Below are positions 47,436 through 57,710 of a stretch of 64,000 nucleotides of DNA, one piece after another. Both the position numbers and the translations under genes were made by a program. Positions within the stretch are counted from its first letter, which is position 1. Each line of letters opens with the position of its first letter. The DNA comes from Heterobilharzia americana (Eukaryota > Platyhelminthes > Trematoda > Strigeidida > Schistosomatidae): positions 51,989,491-52,053,490 of the forward strand of contig OX104130.1 in NCBI GenBank assembly GCA_944470555.2, given 5' to 3'. The notes beneath the pieces were generated by a model. It saw nothing but the letters and a program-made list of their open reading frames with translations, had not been told where the DNA came from and made no database searches.

Positions 47436-48439
47436 AGTATCATTACAACGGTTATCGACGCTGTTGAGAAATACTAAATCCTTTGATCTAAGCACCTGAT
47501 TGAAAAAGATATGCTAGTAAGCGGCAAATAACTGGATGCAGTCAAACTGAATGAAGCTTATTCTTATTTGAAAGACAAAAAGACGATAGAAACAAAAGAG
47601 TAGTAGTGACATTTGGTTCGTACGGAGACACAAGACTGTTGTAAACGAAAAATCAATCAAAGAAATAAACATAGTCTAAACATAAAATTCATACGTGAAA
47701 AATGTCAATTAAGTTTTAGTTAACCAAGGGTTCAGTCAGTCGACATCTCCTGGCCCGGTAATTAAGATGAGTCTGCTGATTTGTAAAGATAAATGAAAAT
47801 GCAATCGAAAGTCACAAAAAGGTAAATAACCACTAGTTTTTTAATATTTCTGTAGAGAAAGTGATATAAATCTTACAGAAGTGCATTGTGGAAAGCTTAA
47901 TAAAAGCTAAGAACTAGAATCTTACTGCAGATTTCTACCTCTTTCGTTAATTTTGGAAAATAACTTTTTCTATCTGGGTTTTTTTCAGTGATTCTTGTCT
48001 TCATTTATTTAGAATCATTAAAAATATCTACAGATAGATGTGTTGGAATGAAGATGCTGGAATCAAACAATCTGACCATTTAACATAATTATGTATTCGT
48101 GTTAATGCAACTAATCAACTCGGCAACAGTCTGGCCTGACTTTCAAAAAATTATCATATATAACTATACCATTTTCCTAGTCGGCATTCCACTTTCAATG
48201 ATCAGTCATTGCTCTAGTTAGTATCTTCGAAAGAATTAGTAACTCCTAATTAACCGGTGGCCATCATATAGTTTTATATTGTAATGTTAAGAGAAGTCTG
48301 TATGCAACAGTGAAGTCAATGATGAGGAACAAACAAAGAGGAAGTATTCCTTGGCTCAACTTAATGTGTTTTCTTCGAATTGTTAGTTATATTACTTAAA
48401 CTAAGATGGATATCATACAGTCATCTGTTCCTGTGTGCT
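47436..48439. other. No recognised feature
   Basis: AT-rich sequence. No gene or repeat recognised. Confidence 0.35.
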
Positions 48440-48855
48440 GACTAGATTCTGTTGATCATTTTTCAATGCGGCCACCAAGCTAGGAGGTTCATAGTTGCAG
48501 TGCACTTCCACGGATGTTAGTTGGTTGGAGGCAATCAGTAGGAAGCCCTTAACCTAGGTTTCGTGAACCTTGGCACTCATCAGCAAGACGTATCTATAAC
48601 CTCGATGGAACTGATGACGGCCTGAGACTCGAACCTGCTTTGTCCAGTTTTGCAGTCAGTGGTGTTACCCTTGAACTGGTCGGGTCGCCCAGTAGTAACG
48701 CTGCTGATTGCAACACTGGTTGATGCAGGTCCGAATCTCAAGTTGGATATCAGTTCCGTCGAGGTTGTAGATACGCCTTGTTGATGAGTACCAAAAAACA
48801 CCAAACCTAGGTCCAGAGCTTCCTAACGATAGCCGTCAATCAACTAACACAATAT
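48440..48855. mobile_element. F3 hammerhead SINE inverted pair
   Basis: The left arm in minus sense starts near GTTAGTTGGTTGGAGGCAAT, and the right arm ends with its inverse (ATAGCCGTCAATCAACTAAC). The left arm has a core-intact hammerhead and a tRNA-like head. The right arm (plus sense) has a hammerhead with core TTGATGA and CAAA in place of GAAA, so it is dead, with triplet GUC and stem III CCTAGG kept. The arms meet near 48675-48700. Confidence 0.75.
48545..48590 (-). ncRNA. Hammerhead ribozyme (F3), core intact, GUU triplet
   Basis: Minus strand: core CTGATGA, stem II GTG/CAC with an enlarged loop, GAAA, stem III ACCTAGGT perfect, and triplet GUU (allowed NUH, usually slower than GUC). 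Stem I GTCTTG/AAGGGC has a mismatch next to the cleavage site. Cleavage would fall between 48551 and 48550. Confidence 0.6.
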
Positions 48856-49744
48856 GGATATTTATGCACGGTGGATGAAATTTGAAAAACCTTGGTTACG
48901 AAATCCATTTGGCAGTTGAATATGCAGTAAATCCCGTCATTTAAGTCAAGTGAGTAAGAATTTAAGCCCATTTACATCATAAATTTACAGCAGTTAAATC
49001 TTATTCATATTTAGCAGTGATTTACAGTTACAGTTCAGCAGTCAAGTATCTTCCCATCTGACTACCGTTAGCCGAATAAATTTGCATCATAATATAATTA
49101 TTTCCTCCTAAAACTCAGAATTTAACAACACTGCGTTGAGAAAGTCAATATTCTAATCACAACAAAAATCCTACTTTATCTAAACGTATTTTCATGACTG
49201 CTTTCAAAGTAAATCAGTTGACCGATAAACTTCAAAATGAACTTCTGTTGAAGCATGCAGCTGTAATTGAATCACTGAAAATGAAAAGATTCAGTGTAGC
49301 ATATATTACACCCCTAGTTTAAGATATACTCGTAGTGTTACCAGTAGAACAATTCTCATATGAAACTCTCGTGAACTACTTACTAATCTAGACCGGTGAA
49401 AGTAGTTCACACTAATGATAAGTTGATTTTAATTTAACAACTTATTATGAAACTGTAGTCTTTCAAAGAATAGGTCAACCAACTGATTTATTTCTACATG
49501 AATCAAGCAAGTGTCTTCTTTAAAAAACACCTGTACGATTCTACATCAAGGTATAAGGTAATCGAAGGATGGAAAAGATTCTATAATAAAAAATCATAGA
49601 AAGCCATAAAACAGTAAGGAAAGATAGCGTACATTCAAGAGTATTGTCAGTGCTTTTTCACCAATCATTACTTTTTGAAGTCAAAGGAAATATTCAAAAG
49701 AGATTAAACAAACGATGTAAACTAAATGATAACATCCATATTGA
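48856..49744. other. No recognised feature
   Basis: AT-rich sequence. No gene or repeat recognised. Confidence 0.35.
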
Positions 49745-49912
49745 TGAATAGCAGAAAAATCCCGGACGCGCGTTCCTTCCCCCTTTGAACTAGTTAGTTG
49801 GATGTACCTGCAGTACATTGAGTGATGTTGTTTCCACTGAGACTCGAACCTCCTACCCACCGCTTCAAACCATAAGCGTTATCCACCAAGCCACTGGGGC
49901 GTGATAACCATC
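49745..49912 (-). mobile_element. F1 tRNA-headed SINE, decayed hammerhead
   Basis: Minus strand: a good tRNA-like head (GTGGCTTGGTGGATAACGC, B box AGGTTCGAGTCTC), spacer with CACTCAATGTACTGCAGG, then a decayed ribozyme (CTAACTAG core). GAAC replaces GAAAC, while the 3' strand CGCGCGTCCGGG is kept. Confidence 0.7.
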
Positions 49913-50035
49913 CCTTGTAATTTATTTAAGCAGCTTAGGAGTAAGGTCCTTTGTCAACACTCTTGCCAACTTACTGGGATTTTATCTAAGTACAGTGATT
50001 ATACATAGTTTCACTGATTGATGTTAAATCCTGAA

Positions 50036-50350
50036 AGCTGGTCAATAGGAAGTCTCGCATCTAGGTTTCGCTCCTGTTGTCATTCATCAGCAAGGTGCAT
50101 ATTGCAATCATAAGAAAACTGGTGTTCCCTTAGTAGTTCGAACACTTTTTGCACAGTGCTGAACTCAAAGACTTGATCGCTAAGCTGTTTAGACCACGAC
50201 TGACCATTTGTAGGACTGAAGTATCTTCATGAGTTGGTCACCAGTGGAATCTACTCCAGTGTAGCATTAATCCGCTCAGTGGTTTCGTTTCAGAATTTGA
50301 CTTATAGACTCCGACCAGGGGTAAGCACTAAGGACTAAATAATGCCATCG
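50036..50350 (-). mobile_element. F3 tRNA-headed hammerhead SINE, damaged ribozyme
   Basis: Minus strand: hammerhead near 50050-50095 with CTGATGA and GAAACCTAG kept, but stem II (ATGA/GAGC) and the cleavage triplet (GATG) are broken. The head region near 50150-50200 is decayed. The flank at 50228 (GAGTTGGTCACCAGTGGAAT) fits the F3 pattern. Confidence 0.6.
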
Positions 50351-50754
50351 GTTACCCCTGGTAACCAACTCGCTTATAGTTTCATCTTTATTCATGGCAA
50401 TACAGAAGAATAACAGTTGAGGATTTTTTTATTACATTCATGGATTCAAGGACGGTACATGCCTACAGATAATTAACTAGAAAACCGACTCAATCAGGTT
50501 GGGCATAAATTGACCATAGTTATGCCTGTAGTACTTTTAAACTGGTTTGTTACCTAATATAATGACAAAAACATAAGAAGCTTCTCCATAGTTGTAATTC
50601 TTTAAATCAAAGTAGCATTTATGAATTATTCTGTATGTTGGCTAGTTGAATAAAATAGGACTTTTACAACAACGGAACACAAATAATCTTAGAATGTAAC
50701 TAAACCTGAAATACGTCTTTCAGGTTGAATGTATCAGTCGTTTTCTATTTTATA

Positions 50755-51245
50755 TTGCTTGGTCACTAGAAGATAACCAACTTCATGTTTTCTAGTCCTA
50801 AGTACTGACCGAATTATATCGATCACTACAATATCGCCACCAGACTAGGTAACTCAGCATCGAAATGAACTTCGATAGATGTCAGTTGAGTGGAAGTAAT
50901 CAGTAAGAAGCCCTTAACCTAGGTTTCATGCTTGTTGGCACTCATCAACAAAGGCATATCTGCAACCTCGACGAAACTGATGTCTCCTGTGAGGTTCAAA
51001 CCTAATCACACAGTGCTGCAGTCAGAAACGTTCTCATTGAGCCATTCGAGCCACGACTGACCTCCCGTAGGATTGGATTCAGAACATTGATTGGTCACTG
51101 ACGGATGCGGGTTCGAATCTCAAGTTAGATATAAGTTCCATCGAGGTTGCAGATACATCTTGCTGACGAGTGCTAACAAACACGAAACCCAGGTCCAGGG
51201 CTGCTTGCCGATTGCTTGCATCCAAACAATTTTTTCTGTTTCGCC
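50755..51245. mobile_element. F3 hammerhead SINE inverted pair
   Basis: The left arm in minus sense includes AACCAACTTCATGTTTTCTA, TGTCAGTTGAGTGGAAGTAA and a hammerhead with core TTGATGA (C3 changed to U, so probably dead). Its tRNA-like head is decayed. The right arm in plus sense has a B-box-like GCGGGTTCGAATCTCAAG, and an intact ribozyme near its end. Same layout as 48440-48855. Confidence 0.75.
51157..51201 (+). ncRNA. Hammerhead ribozyme (F3), fully intact by inspection
   Basis: Plus strand: stem I TCTTG/CAGGG (five pairs with G-U), core CTGACGA, stem II GTG/CAC with loop CTAACAAA, GAAA, stem III ACC-CA-GGT and triplet GUC. Cleavage would fall after 51195. Together with 33054-33099 this is the best-preserved ribozyme in the window. 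It is antisense to the catenin gene. Confidence 0.78.
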
Positions 51246-51955
51246 TTACACTAATCAGCAATCTTCATAATGATTACGTAATAGAAGACTGCATAAAATA
51301 TGCATAAAATAACCTTTTTAGAATGTTTCCTAACAAAAATCTTATTTTCTTATCGAGAAAAATCACTCATATATATGTGTATAAAAAATTGCAATTTACA
51401 AGGTAAAATGAGATCGTTTTTCCTTTTTGTAGTCTGTTATTCACAAGATTTTATTCAAATGAATTTGTCTACAAAAACAAGTTGTACCTATGTAGGTTAT
51501 CCAGAAATGAAGTGAATGTTTCTAATGTAAACACAAAGGTAGTCGTCTTGTTGAATGCTTCAGATGACATTTCAAAATCAGACAATCGATAGTAGCACTA
51601 CTGAAATTCAAAGACTACAACAACATCTACATTTATTTTACAGAAATGGATTGATTGTAGTCGAAAATGTTTTGTATCAATAAAACCCTAAGTTATTATC
51701 ATTGGTTTCGGGTAACCAATTTACACGTAGCTTATTTTTACCAGAATTTTAACAGACACTTGAAAACAAAGATCGTAGACTTATCGTTTATAAATGGTCA
51801 TTTTGAAAACACTTATTTGATATATTTTTACTCTTTTCATTAGTGTTTTGACTTTATCCGCTGTTTGCATAGTGATAATATGATATACTCAATGGATGTT
51901 ATTGGCCAGATAAAAGAAAAGGAAACGTTAGGCTGATTCAAGATTAGTATTGACG

Positions 51956-51956
<1 letters not shown>
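51246..51956. other. No recognised feature
   Basis: AT-rich sequence. The 71-codon frame at 51300-51515 has no assignable motif. Confidence 0.35.

Positions 51957-52017
<61 letters not shown>
51957..52017. repeat. (TA)n microsatellite at an RTE insertion
   Basis: A TA run of about 60 bases that ends exactly where an RTE 3' fragment begins. A shorter TATATATATA run follows the fragment at about 52162. Confidence 0.95.
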
Positions 52018-52019
<2 letters not shown>

Positions 52020-52165
52020 AGGAGATTGTGCGAGGAGGGAATGAGAGCTTGTGGTCTGTCGTGGAGCCAGGTTCAAAAGATTTCAGAGAACAGAGCGCAT
52101 TGGAGACGTGCTACTGAAGCCCTATGTTCCATAAGGAACCCAAGGGACTAATAAATAATAATTAT
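52018..52165 (+). mobile_element. RTE 3' end, strongly 5'-truncated
   Basis: Begins GGAGGAGATTGTGCGAGGAG and ends with the family tail (CCCTATGTTCCATAAGGAAC, GGGACTAATAAATAATAATT). About 150 bp, nearly identical to the copies at 22600 and 54110, so it is young. It is flanked on both sides by TA repeats. Confidence 0.85.
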
Positions 52166-53129
52166 ATATATATACTGCACAACTTTAAACAGGTCACCAA
52201 AATTCCTGGGACACCAAAATCAATGACTTTCCATTCATAACCTTTTTTTCAGTTCTCGGGATGAACATTGTGATTAAGGTCAATAAACTTATGGCTGGGA
52301 ATTAATGCTTCAAAAAACCTGTGATTTAACCTAGAAGTTGCATTTTCATCTTCAGTTTTCTTTTGACAGGAATCAGAAATCACCTGGTGATTGAACTTTC
52401 CGACTTCAAAAGATAAAGTTCATAATATTTTTAGACATGAAATAATCATAATCAATTGTGAGTCAGATTTTATGCCATCTGATAAGGATGACACGGGTAT
52501 CTTCTCAACTTAACAATGTTGCCGAGACCATGACATTGAAAACGATTGAATATCGACAAAAAAATACATGATAAACCATACTAGTAAAATCAACTTGTTT
52601 GCTATCAACCCTTTGACCCTTAATTTTCCTTTATGACGACAAAAGAAAGAATGGTGATACCTAGGAGTAGTTAATAACATGTAACATAAGTTGACAAACA
52701 CATATTTTTTTCCTTTCTTAAAGTAAACTACGAGGATATGACTAAAATAAAGTCCTGATGGATTTGATGACGGGTTTCACAGCTACTCTGGTCTACGGCG
52801 ATCAAATATTGGGAATAGTCGCAATGGATGTTTAGATGGGTAAAGATTTTGGTTCTTTGAATAGGTGTAGATTTGCTTTGTTGAATTTTGTATTTATGGA
52901 CTTCAACTTTTACCTGTATAAGCATGAAGTGTTACATATACCCGTATTGATTTTAGAGAATGACTAGTATCCTGACTTAGTCCTAATTTCTGGTTACCAA
53001 CAAAGTGATGACAAATGAGTACCAAGTACTGAGTAACAATACTGTAATCCATTAAATTCGATGGTTGGTGATTCTAAGCAATTGTCAGAAAGGCTGCATA
53101 CTCAAGAAAACTCCTTCTAAGAAAGATAA
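52166..53129. other. No recognised feature
   Basis: AT-rich. It may include decayed 5' sequence of the following Penelope-like end, but no motif was seen. Confidence 0.3.
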
Positions 53130-53560
53130 AACTTTGGTTGGGGTGATGTTGAAATACTGTAACAAGTAAGCACTAGAATGACAAGAGAATTCCTGGAAGT
53201 ATGGTACTTCAATCAAATAGCAATCAACAGACATGTGAACGCTGACCCCATATACAGGCTGAAACAACCACCAACCAACTAGAAATCTATCAGGCAAATC
53301 AACAATCAGACATTACATCAACAGCATGATTCAAATGATAACAGTAATCTTCAAGGTCAACTTTTGATGAAAAGGAAGACAAATTCAACATTACTGATAA
53401 ACCAAAAATAATCAAGGTCAATTAGTTTCCTTCATAAACATCTATGCAACTTGAAAATGCTTCACTTCTATGCGGAATAAATCCTGATGAAGCCACTTAG
53501 CCTGGTGATGAAACTTCTAAGGATGAACGTAAAGGCTAATAGAACACCGACTAATTTTCA
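53130..53560 (+). mobile_element. Penelope-like element 3' end
   Basis: The frame near 53175-53280 reads REFLEVWYFNQIAINRHVNA, DPIYRLKQPPTN and a stop. This is the usual C-terminal ending of Penelope-like proteins (REFLEAW, then INRH, then DP-x-Y). The 3' untranslated part includes CCTGATGAAGCC and GATGAAACTTCTAAGGATG near 53482-53527, a motif that looks like a decayed hammerhead strand pair. Confidence 0.6.
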
Positions 53561-53726
53561 AACATTAAATAATCGATGACTGATCCAATCTGAAAAGAAC
53601 TTGTATTGTTATCAACAATATACTTAAAATAGATGTAAACTATTACCTTCATCTTATAACGAATTCAAGTTTATTGAGTGCAGAGAAGATGTAACAAAAT
53701 ACTTGTGTTTTATTGCATGAAAATAA

Positions 53727-53729
<3 letters not shown>

Positions 53730-53769
<40 letters not shown>
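53730..53769. repeat. (TA)n microsatellite, left side of an RTE insertion
   Basis: A TA run of about 40 bases that ends where the RTE copy at 53770 starts. Confidence 0.93.
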
Positions 53770-53771
<2 letters not shown>

Positions 53772-54248
53772 ACACCAACGTCAAGTCAGTGCTTCTGTAT
53801 GGCTCAGACACTTGGCGTGTCACGAAAAGCATTTCCAACAAACTAAAGACATTCATCAACAACTGCCTACCCTCGCTCGTTACTCAAGCTAACATCAGAA
53901 GGCCAGAAAGAATAAGCAACAAGGAACTCTGGTTGGCTGTCAACGAACCAACCAAGAACCTACTGCCCAACAAATATGCAGAGGGAAGTGGAGATGGATT
54001 GGGCATACACTGAGAAGGCCGACTGAGGACATCACGCGTCAGGTCAAGCCAGGCTCTCGAGTGGAACCCATATGGGAAGCGACGAGTTGAGCGTCCGAGG
54101 TGAGGGTGACATGGAGGAGATCGTGCGAGGAGGAAATGAGAGCTTGTGGTCTGTCGTGGAGCCAGGTTCAAAAGATTTCAGAAAAGACAGTTCACTGGAG
54201 ACGTGCTACTGAAGCCCTATGTTTCATTAGGAACCCAAGGGACTAATA
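53770..54248 (+). mobile_element. RTE 3' part, 5'-truncated, inserted in TA repeat
   Basis: Begins CAACACCAACGTCAAGTCAG (equivalent to about 22260) and ends CCCAAGGGACTAATAAATAA. High similarity to the other copies. It is flanked by (TA)n on both sides (53730-53769 and 54255-54295), consistent with insertion into one microsatellite. Frames 53678-54013 and 53884-54171 are RTE tail or antisense shadows. Confidence 0.87.
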
Positions 54249-54250
54249 AA

Positions 54251-54254
<4 letters not shown>

Positions 54255-54295
<41 letters not shown>
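54255..54295. repeat. (TA)n microsatellite, right side of an RTE insertion
   Basis: A TA run of about 40 bases directly after the RTE 3' tail. Confidence 0.93.
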
Positions 54296-54297
<2 letters not shown>

Positions 54298-54890
54298 TCC
54301 TGATATATTAGAGAAGATGAACTTTCTAGCACCATAAAAAGCAGTCAGTCTTTTTTGTTTTCAACAAAAGTTAATTTCTCCTCAAATGAATTCATATTTA
54401 GCATAAAAGTACTCATATTAATTCCAGGCGTAGTCATTCAATCTCACTATACAACAACATATGATTCATTACTGATTAATCGTTCACGTGATATATGACT
54501 AAAAAGTATCAAATATCAACAATACATATACTGCTTCTTTGATCTGGCTTCTATTAACTGAGCTAATAAGTATAAGATTGAATGTTAATATAGTGGAATT
54601 GATGATTACAAAAACTATTCGAAAATTATTTGTTAACTTTAGAGTTAATTTCCTAATTGCTTAGAGTTATTTCATTTCGTAAAACTGTACTGTGATACCC
54701 ATAGTATCTGCTTAGAAGGGGGAAAAATTATATATGAAACACCACACTTAGTGATAGTCACAACAGCTGTAAGTAAACGAAACACTTATAAATTGAAATA
54801 CTCTAGTGAGATTAGTTAGCCTCATAGTTTCATATTCTTTCTATTTAACGCTAAAGAAACACAACTGAATGTGTAGTATTCTTCGGGGTG
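54296..54890. other. No recognised feature
   Basis: AT-rich sequence. No gene or repeat recognised. Confidence 0.35.
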
Positions 54891-54952
54891 ACTATGAAGA
54901 CAGTTCAGGGCAAATGTTTCGTCCTACTTAGAACTCATCAGCCGGATATAAC
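54891..54952 (-). mobile_element. F1 hammerhead remnant without head
   Basis: Minus strand: CTGATGA core, five-pair stem II (GTTCT/AGGAC with one G-U), GAAAC. The cleavage side reads GCC where a GUC-like triplet is needed, so it cannot cut. Tail and head are missing. Confidence 0.55.
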
Positions 54953-55439
54953 TGAATTTGAGTTAGTTATGGCATTCTTATAGAGATTCACTTCAGTTTA
55001 GTTCGATAATCATCGTGCAATTACAATTTTATTGATAAATACAAACACGTGGTTGAAAAACTATTATTAATAAATAAATAGAAACGTACCACATATGAAA
55101 TGACTAGTCAGAAACGAGAGATATCTGCATCTCAGTTCATGCAACGCAGAATAGGAGTCGATATTCTATCAAGAAAATATCATGGAATACTATACGAATA
55201 ACTGCCTAGGCTTAGAATAAGATTGGTGAAACATTTAGATGCTACTGTTACTAATATAGGAGTTTACGCGCGGATAACACTGTTGTCACTGATAAATGAC
55301 CTTTGATGAATATTACTTTGGTATTTGTATTTCGCAATGAATGTAAAACAAAAAGAAATTTGGTTCGATTGACGTTCAACCATTAAGTGTTAATAGCTTC
55401 ATCAAAGTTATCGTAAACCAGAATTGACAATATTCAAGT

Positions 55440-56520
55440 TGTCGAATTGTTGAATAAGGATGATATATATATGTAGCCTATTATGTGTGAAGAGTGTATG
55501 AATAAAGGATGTCAGTATGTGAAGTGGGAGTTGAGGTAAGGTCAAACCACGTTTTATTCCCTCACTCTGATTTAGACAATTTTGATTCCAATTTATGTGA
55601 AGAGATTCTGCTGTAAGATGTTCTGAATAGTTTCTAAAGCCTTTCTGAGTGATTTCAATATTGTCAAAATTCACCTAGGGACCAAAAATTATAGTATGTA
55701 GGGCTATAGGTGAAGTGTTTTCAAGTTTTTTTCCAGTTCCATTCTATTTCTAATAGGTAGAGTGGAAGCTCTTCTCTGTTCATTTTTTCCAATTTTGATT
55801 TCACAGGAAGTTTATCCTATACACACTACATTGCAGTCTGAGCATTTTATTTTAGAAACACAATTCGATTGCAAGTCCAGAGAAGTATTTTCCTTTAAAT
55901 GAACTATGGTGCTCTACAATGTGTTTAATGTTGTATTGAACACTCTAATATTGAGCAGTCTCATGTTTTCATTCAACGTATGTGATCTGTAAGGGATAAC
56001 TATTGGTGAGGTCCACAATTTAAGAGTAGTTTTACGATCTAATTTAATGTTCGTTTCCATTTTGTAAATGAATCTTACCGGATAACTATTCATTTTAAGT
56101 ATCTTGTTCACATATTGTAATTCTTTAGGTCTTTCATTTTCATCAGTTATTACAGCGTGTGTTCTGCTTAAAAGACTGGGGGCAACAGAAACCTTTGCTA
56201 TAATTGGATGGGGTGAATTGAAATCTAAACATTTGTTCGAAAATGTTACCTTCCTAAAAATGGTTATACTTAAATGTCCTTTTTTTCTTTTAAACAAAAG
56301 AATCAACAACAGGCAGTTTGCCACTATCCATCTCTTTATCTGAGCTCAACTTGATACTTTGTGATCTACAGTTCAGTTGATCTAAAAATGCCTGGTATAA
56401 ATCAGGTTTTAAAATTACGAATGTGTCATCAACATATGTCAGCCGAATTTCCAGCTTTAGTAAGTGTGTAGAGATAATTTCTTTTAATTTATTCATAAAT
56501 GTGTCAGTTACTATGGGAAA
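55440..56520 (-). mobile_element. Penelope-like retroelement remnant (RT and GIY-YIG)
   Basis: Minus strand: RT catalytic box LTYVDDTFVILKPDLYQAFL with both aspartates intact (about 56400-56440). Then KEMDSGKLPVVDSFV, a frameshift, and RKVTFSNKCLDFNSPHPIIA, ENERPKELQYVNKILKMNSY and PVRFIYKMETN (55914-56324). Near 55800-55860 it reads FLKIKCSDCNVVCIG, the start of a GIY-YIG endonuclease (usual YKI-x-CSDC-x-x-VYIG). The order RT, linker, GIY-YIG is diagnostic of Penelope-like elements. This is the best-preserved copy here but has frameshifts and a stop after the VCIG motif. Confidence 0.8.
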
Positions 56521-57639
56521 ACAGGTGAACCTATAGAAACACTATTAGTTTGCCTGTATAGTTTTCCGTTAAATGTGAAGTAGTCTGCGAGCAAAATTTT
56601 AGAGCCTTGATGATGTCACTGGTGCTCAGTGTCTTCGTCTAATAAACTAGAAATAATAACCAGGTTATCATTAATCGGAATGCTAATATGTGAAGAATGA
56701 TATCATAGCTTGTCATAATTTTATCTTCCTCAATTTTGAGATGATACTAAAATAATATCATTAACCCAATGCCCAATTTTTTTTAAAAATCATCAAAGCC
56801 CAGCTTGGTTTGGATATCTATAGACGTTTCATTAACTTATAAACTAGAGTGCACAAAGTAAATAAGCATAGACTTATTTTATTAAGTATGCGAAAACAAA
56901 GTCAATGGTATAAACGACATCAGATTTATGTTGACTGTCTTCATTCATTACACATGAAATACATTTAACTGCTTTCAGTGATGTTTTTATTGAAATACTT
57001 GAAGTAATTTAATAGTCTTTCGAAAATTTTCTGTTGATTATCCTTTACGATTAATTTCAACGAAGGAAACAAAATGAAGCAAATAGTTTTTCGATAAATG
57101 TTGTTATGAGTTTATCATACAGTTTCAAAAAAATGAAAAAATCTTAATTCGTAGAATACTATACTATCTTCAATAAATTAGATCATAATTATTGTCAGTT
57201 AGGCAACTCTATTTAAATATGAAGAGAAGGATTTGGTGAAAAAACTGTCTGTTGTGTTCATTATATAGCAAAAAATTAAATCACACTTGTTAGTAAAATT
57301 GACTTTGTTGCCTACCCTTTAAAAAGTTTTGTTTATGGTTTAAAGGGAACTTATCAGCCACCACCTGCTGATTGATAAGGTTTTACTATGTTTTAGTTAA
57401 TCAAAACACGTAGTAAATGATACATGCTGTGTTAGTTCAAACAAAATATATCGATAAATATCATACACTTCGATCAACCTATCTCATTTAATTCAACGAT
57501 TAAAACAATGATTGTGAACCAATCTTTGTTTTTACTGTATTCCTTATGGCACTCAAATATTTGTTACTTGAAGAACATGAAATATCCATGAAAATGTGTT
57601 CTTTCTATTGATGCTAGTGCAAACAAAGGAATATTTCAT
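56521..57639. other. No recognised feature; may hold the N-terminal part of the Penelope-like copy
   Basis: Directly upstream (minus sense) of the RT box. It should hold earlier RT motifs if they are kept; near 56525-56660 the frame is broken. Otherwise AT-rich. Confidence 0.3.
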
Positions 57640-57710
57640 TTAAGGTAGTATTTATCATGGACGTATATCAGTTGGAGAACCATTAAAAACTTGACAGCTG
57701 TTTTTAATTC
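57640..57710 (-). mobile_element. F2 element, left piece split by RTE insertion
   Basis: The F2 terminus (GGTAGTATTTATCATGGACG, CAGTTGGAGAACC) runs to the ribozyme 3' strand (GACAGCTGTTTTTAATTCC) and stops where the RTE begins. The matching right piece starts at 59736. Confidence 0.72.

Noticed and set aside
52016..52076. Open frame with a run of alternating Y and I residues
   Set aside because: It is translation of the (TA)n microsatellite fused to antisense RTE.
54891..54952. Active hammerhead
   Set aside because: Core and stem II are intact, but the cleavage side has GCC where an NUH triplet is required.
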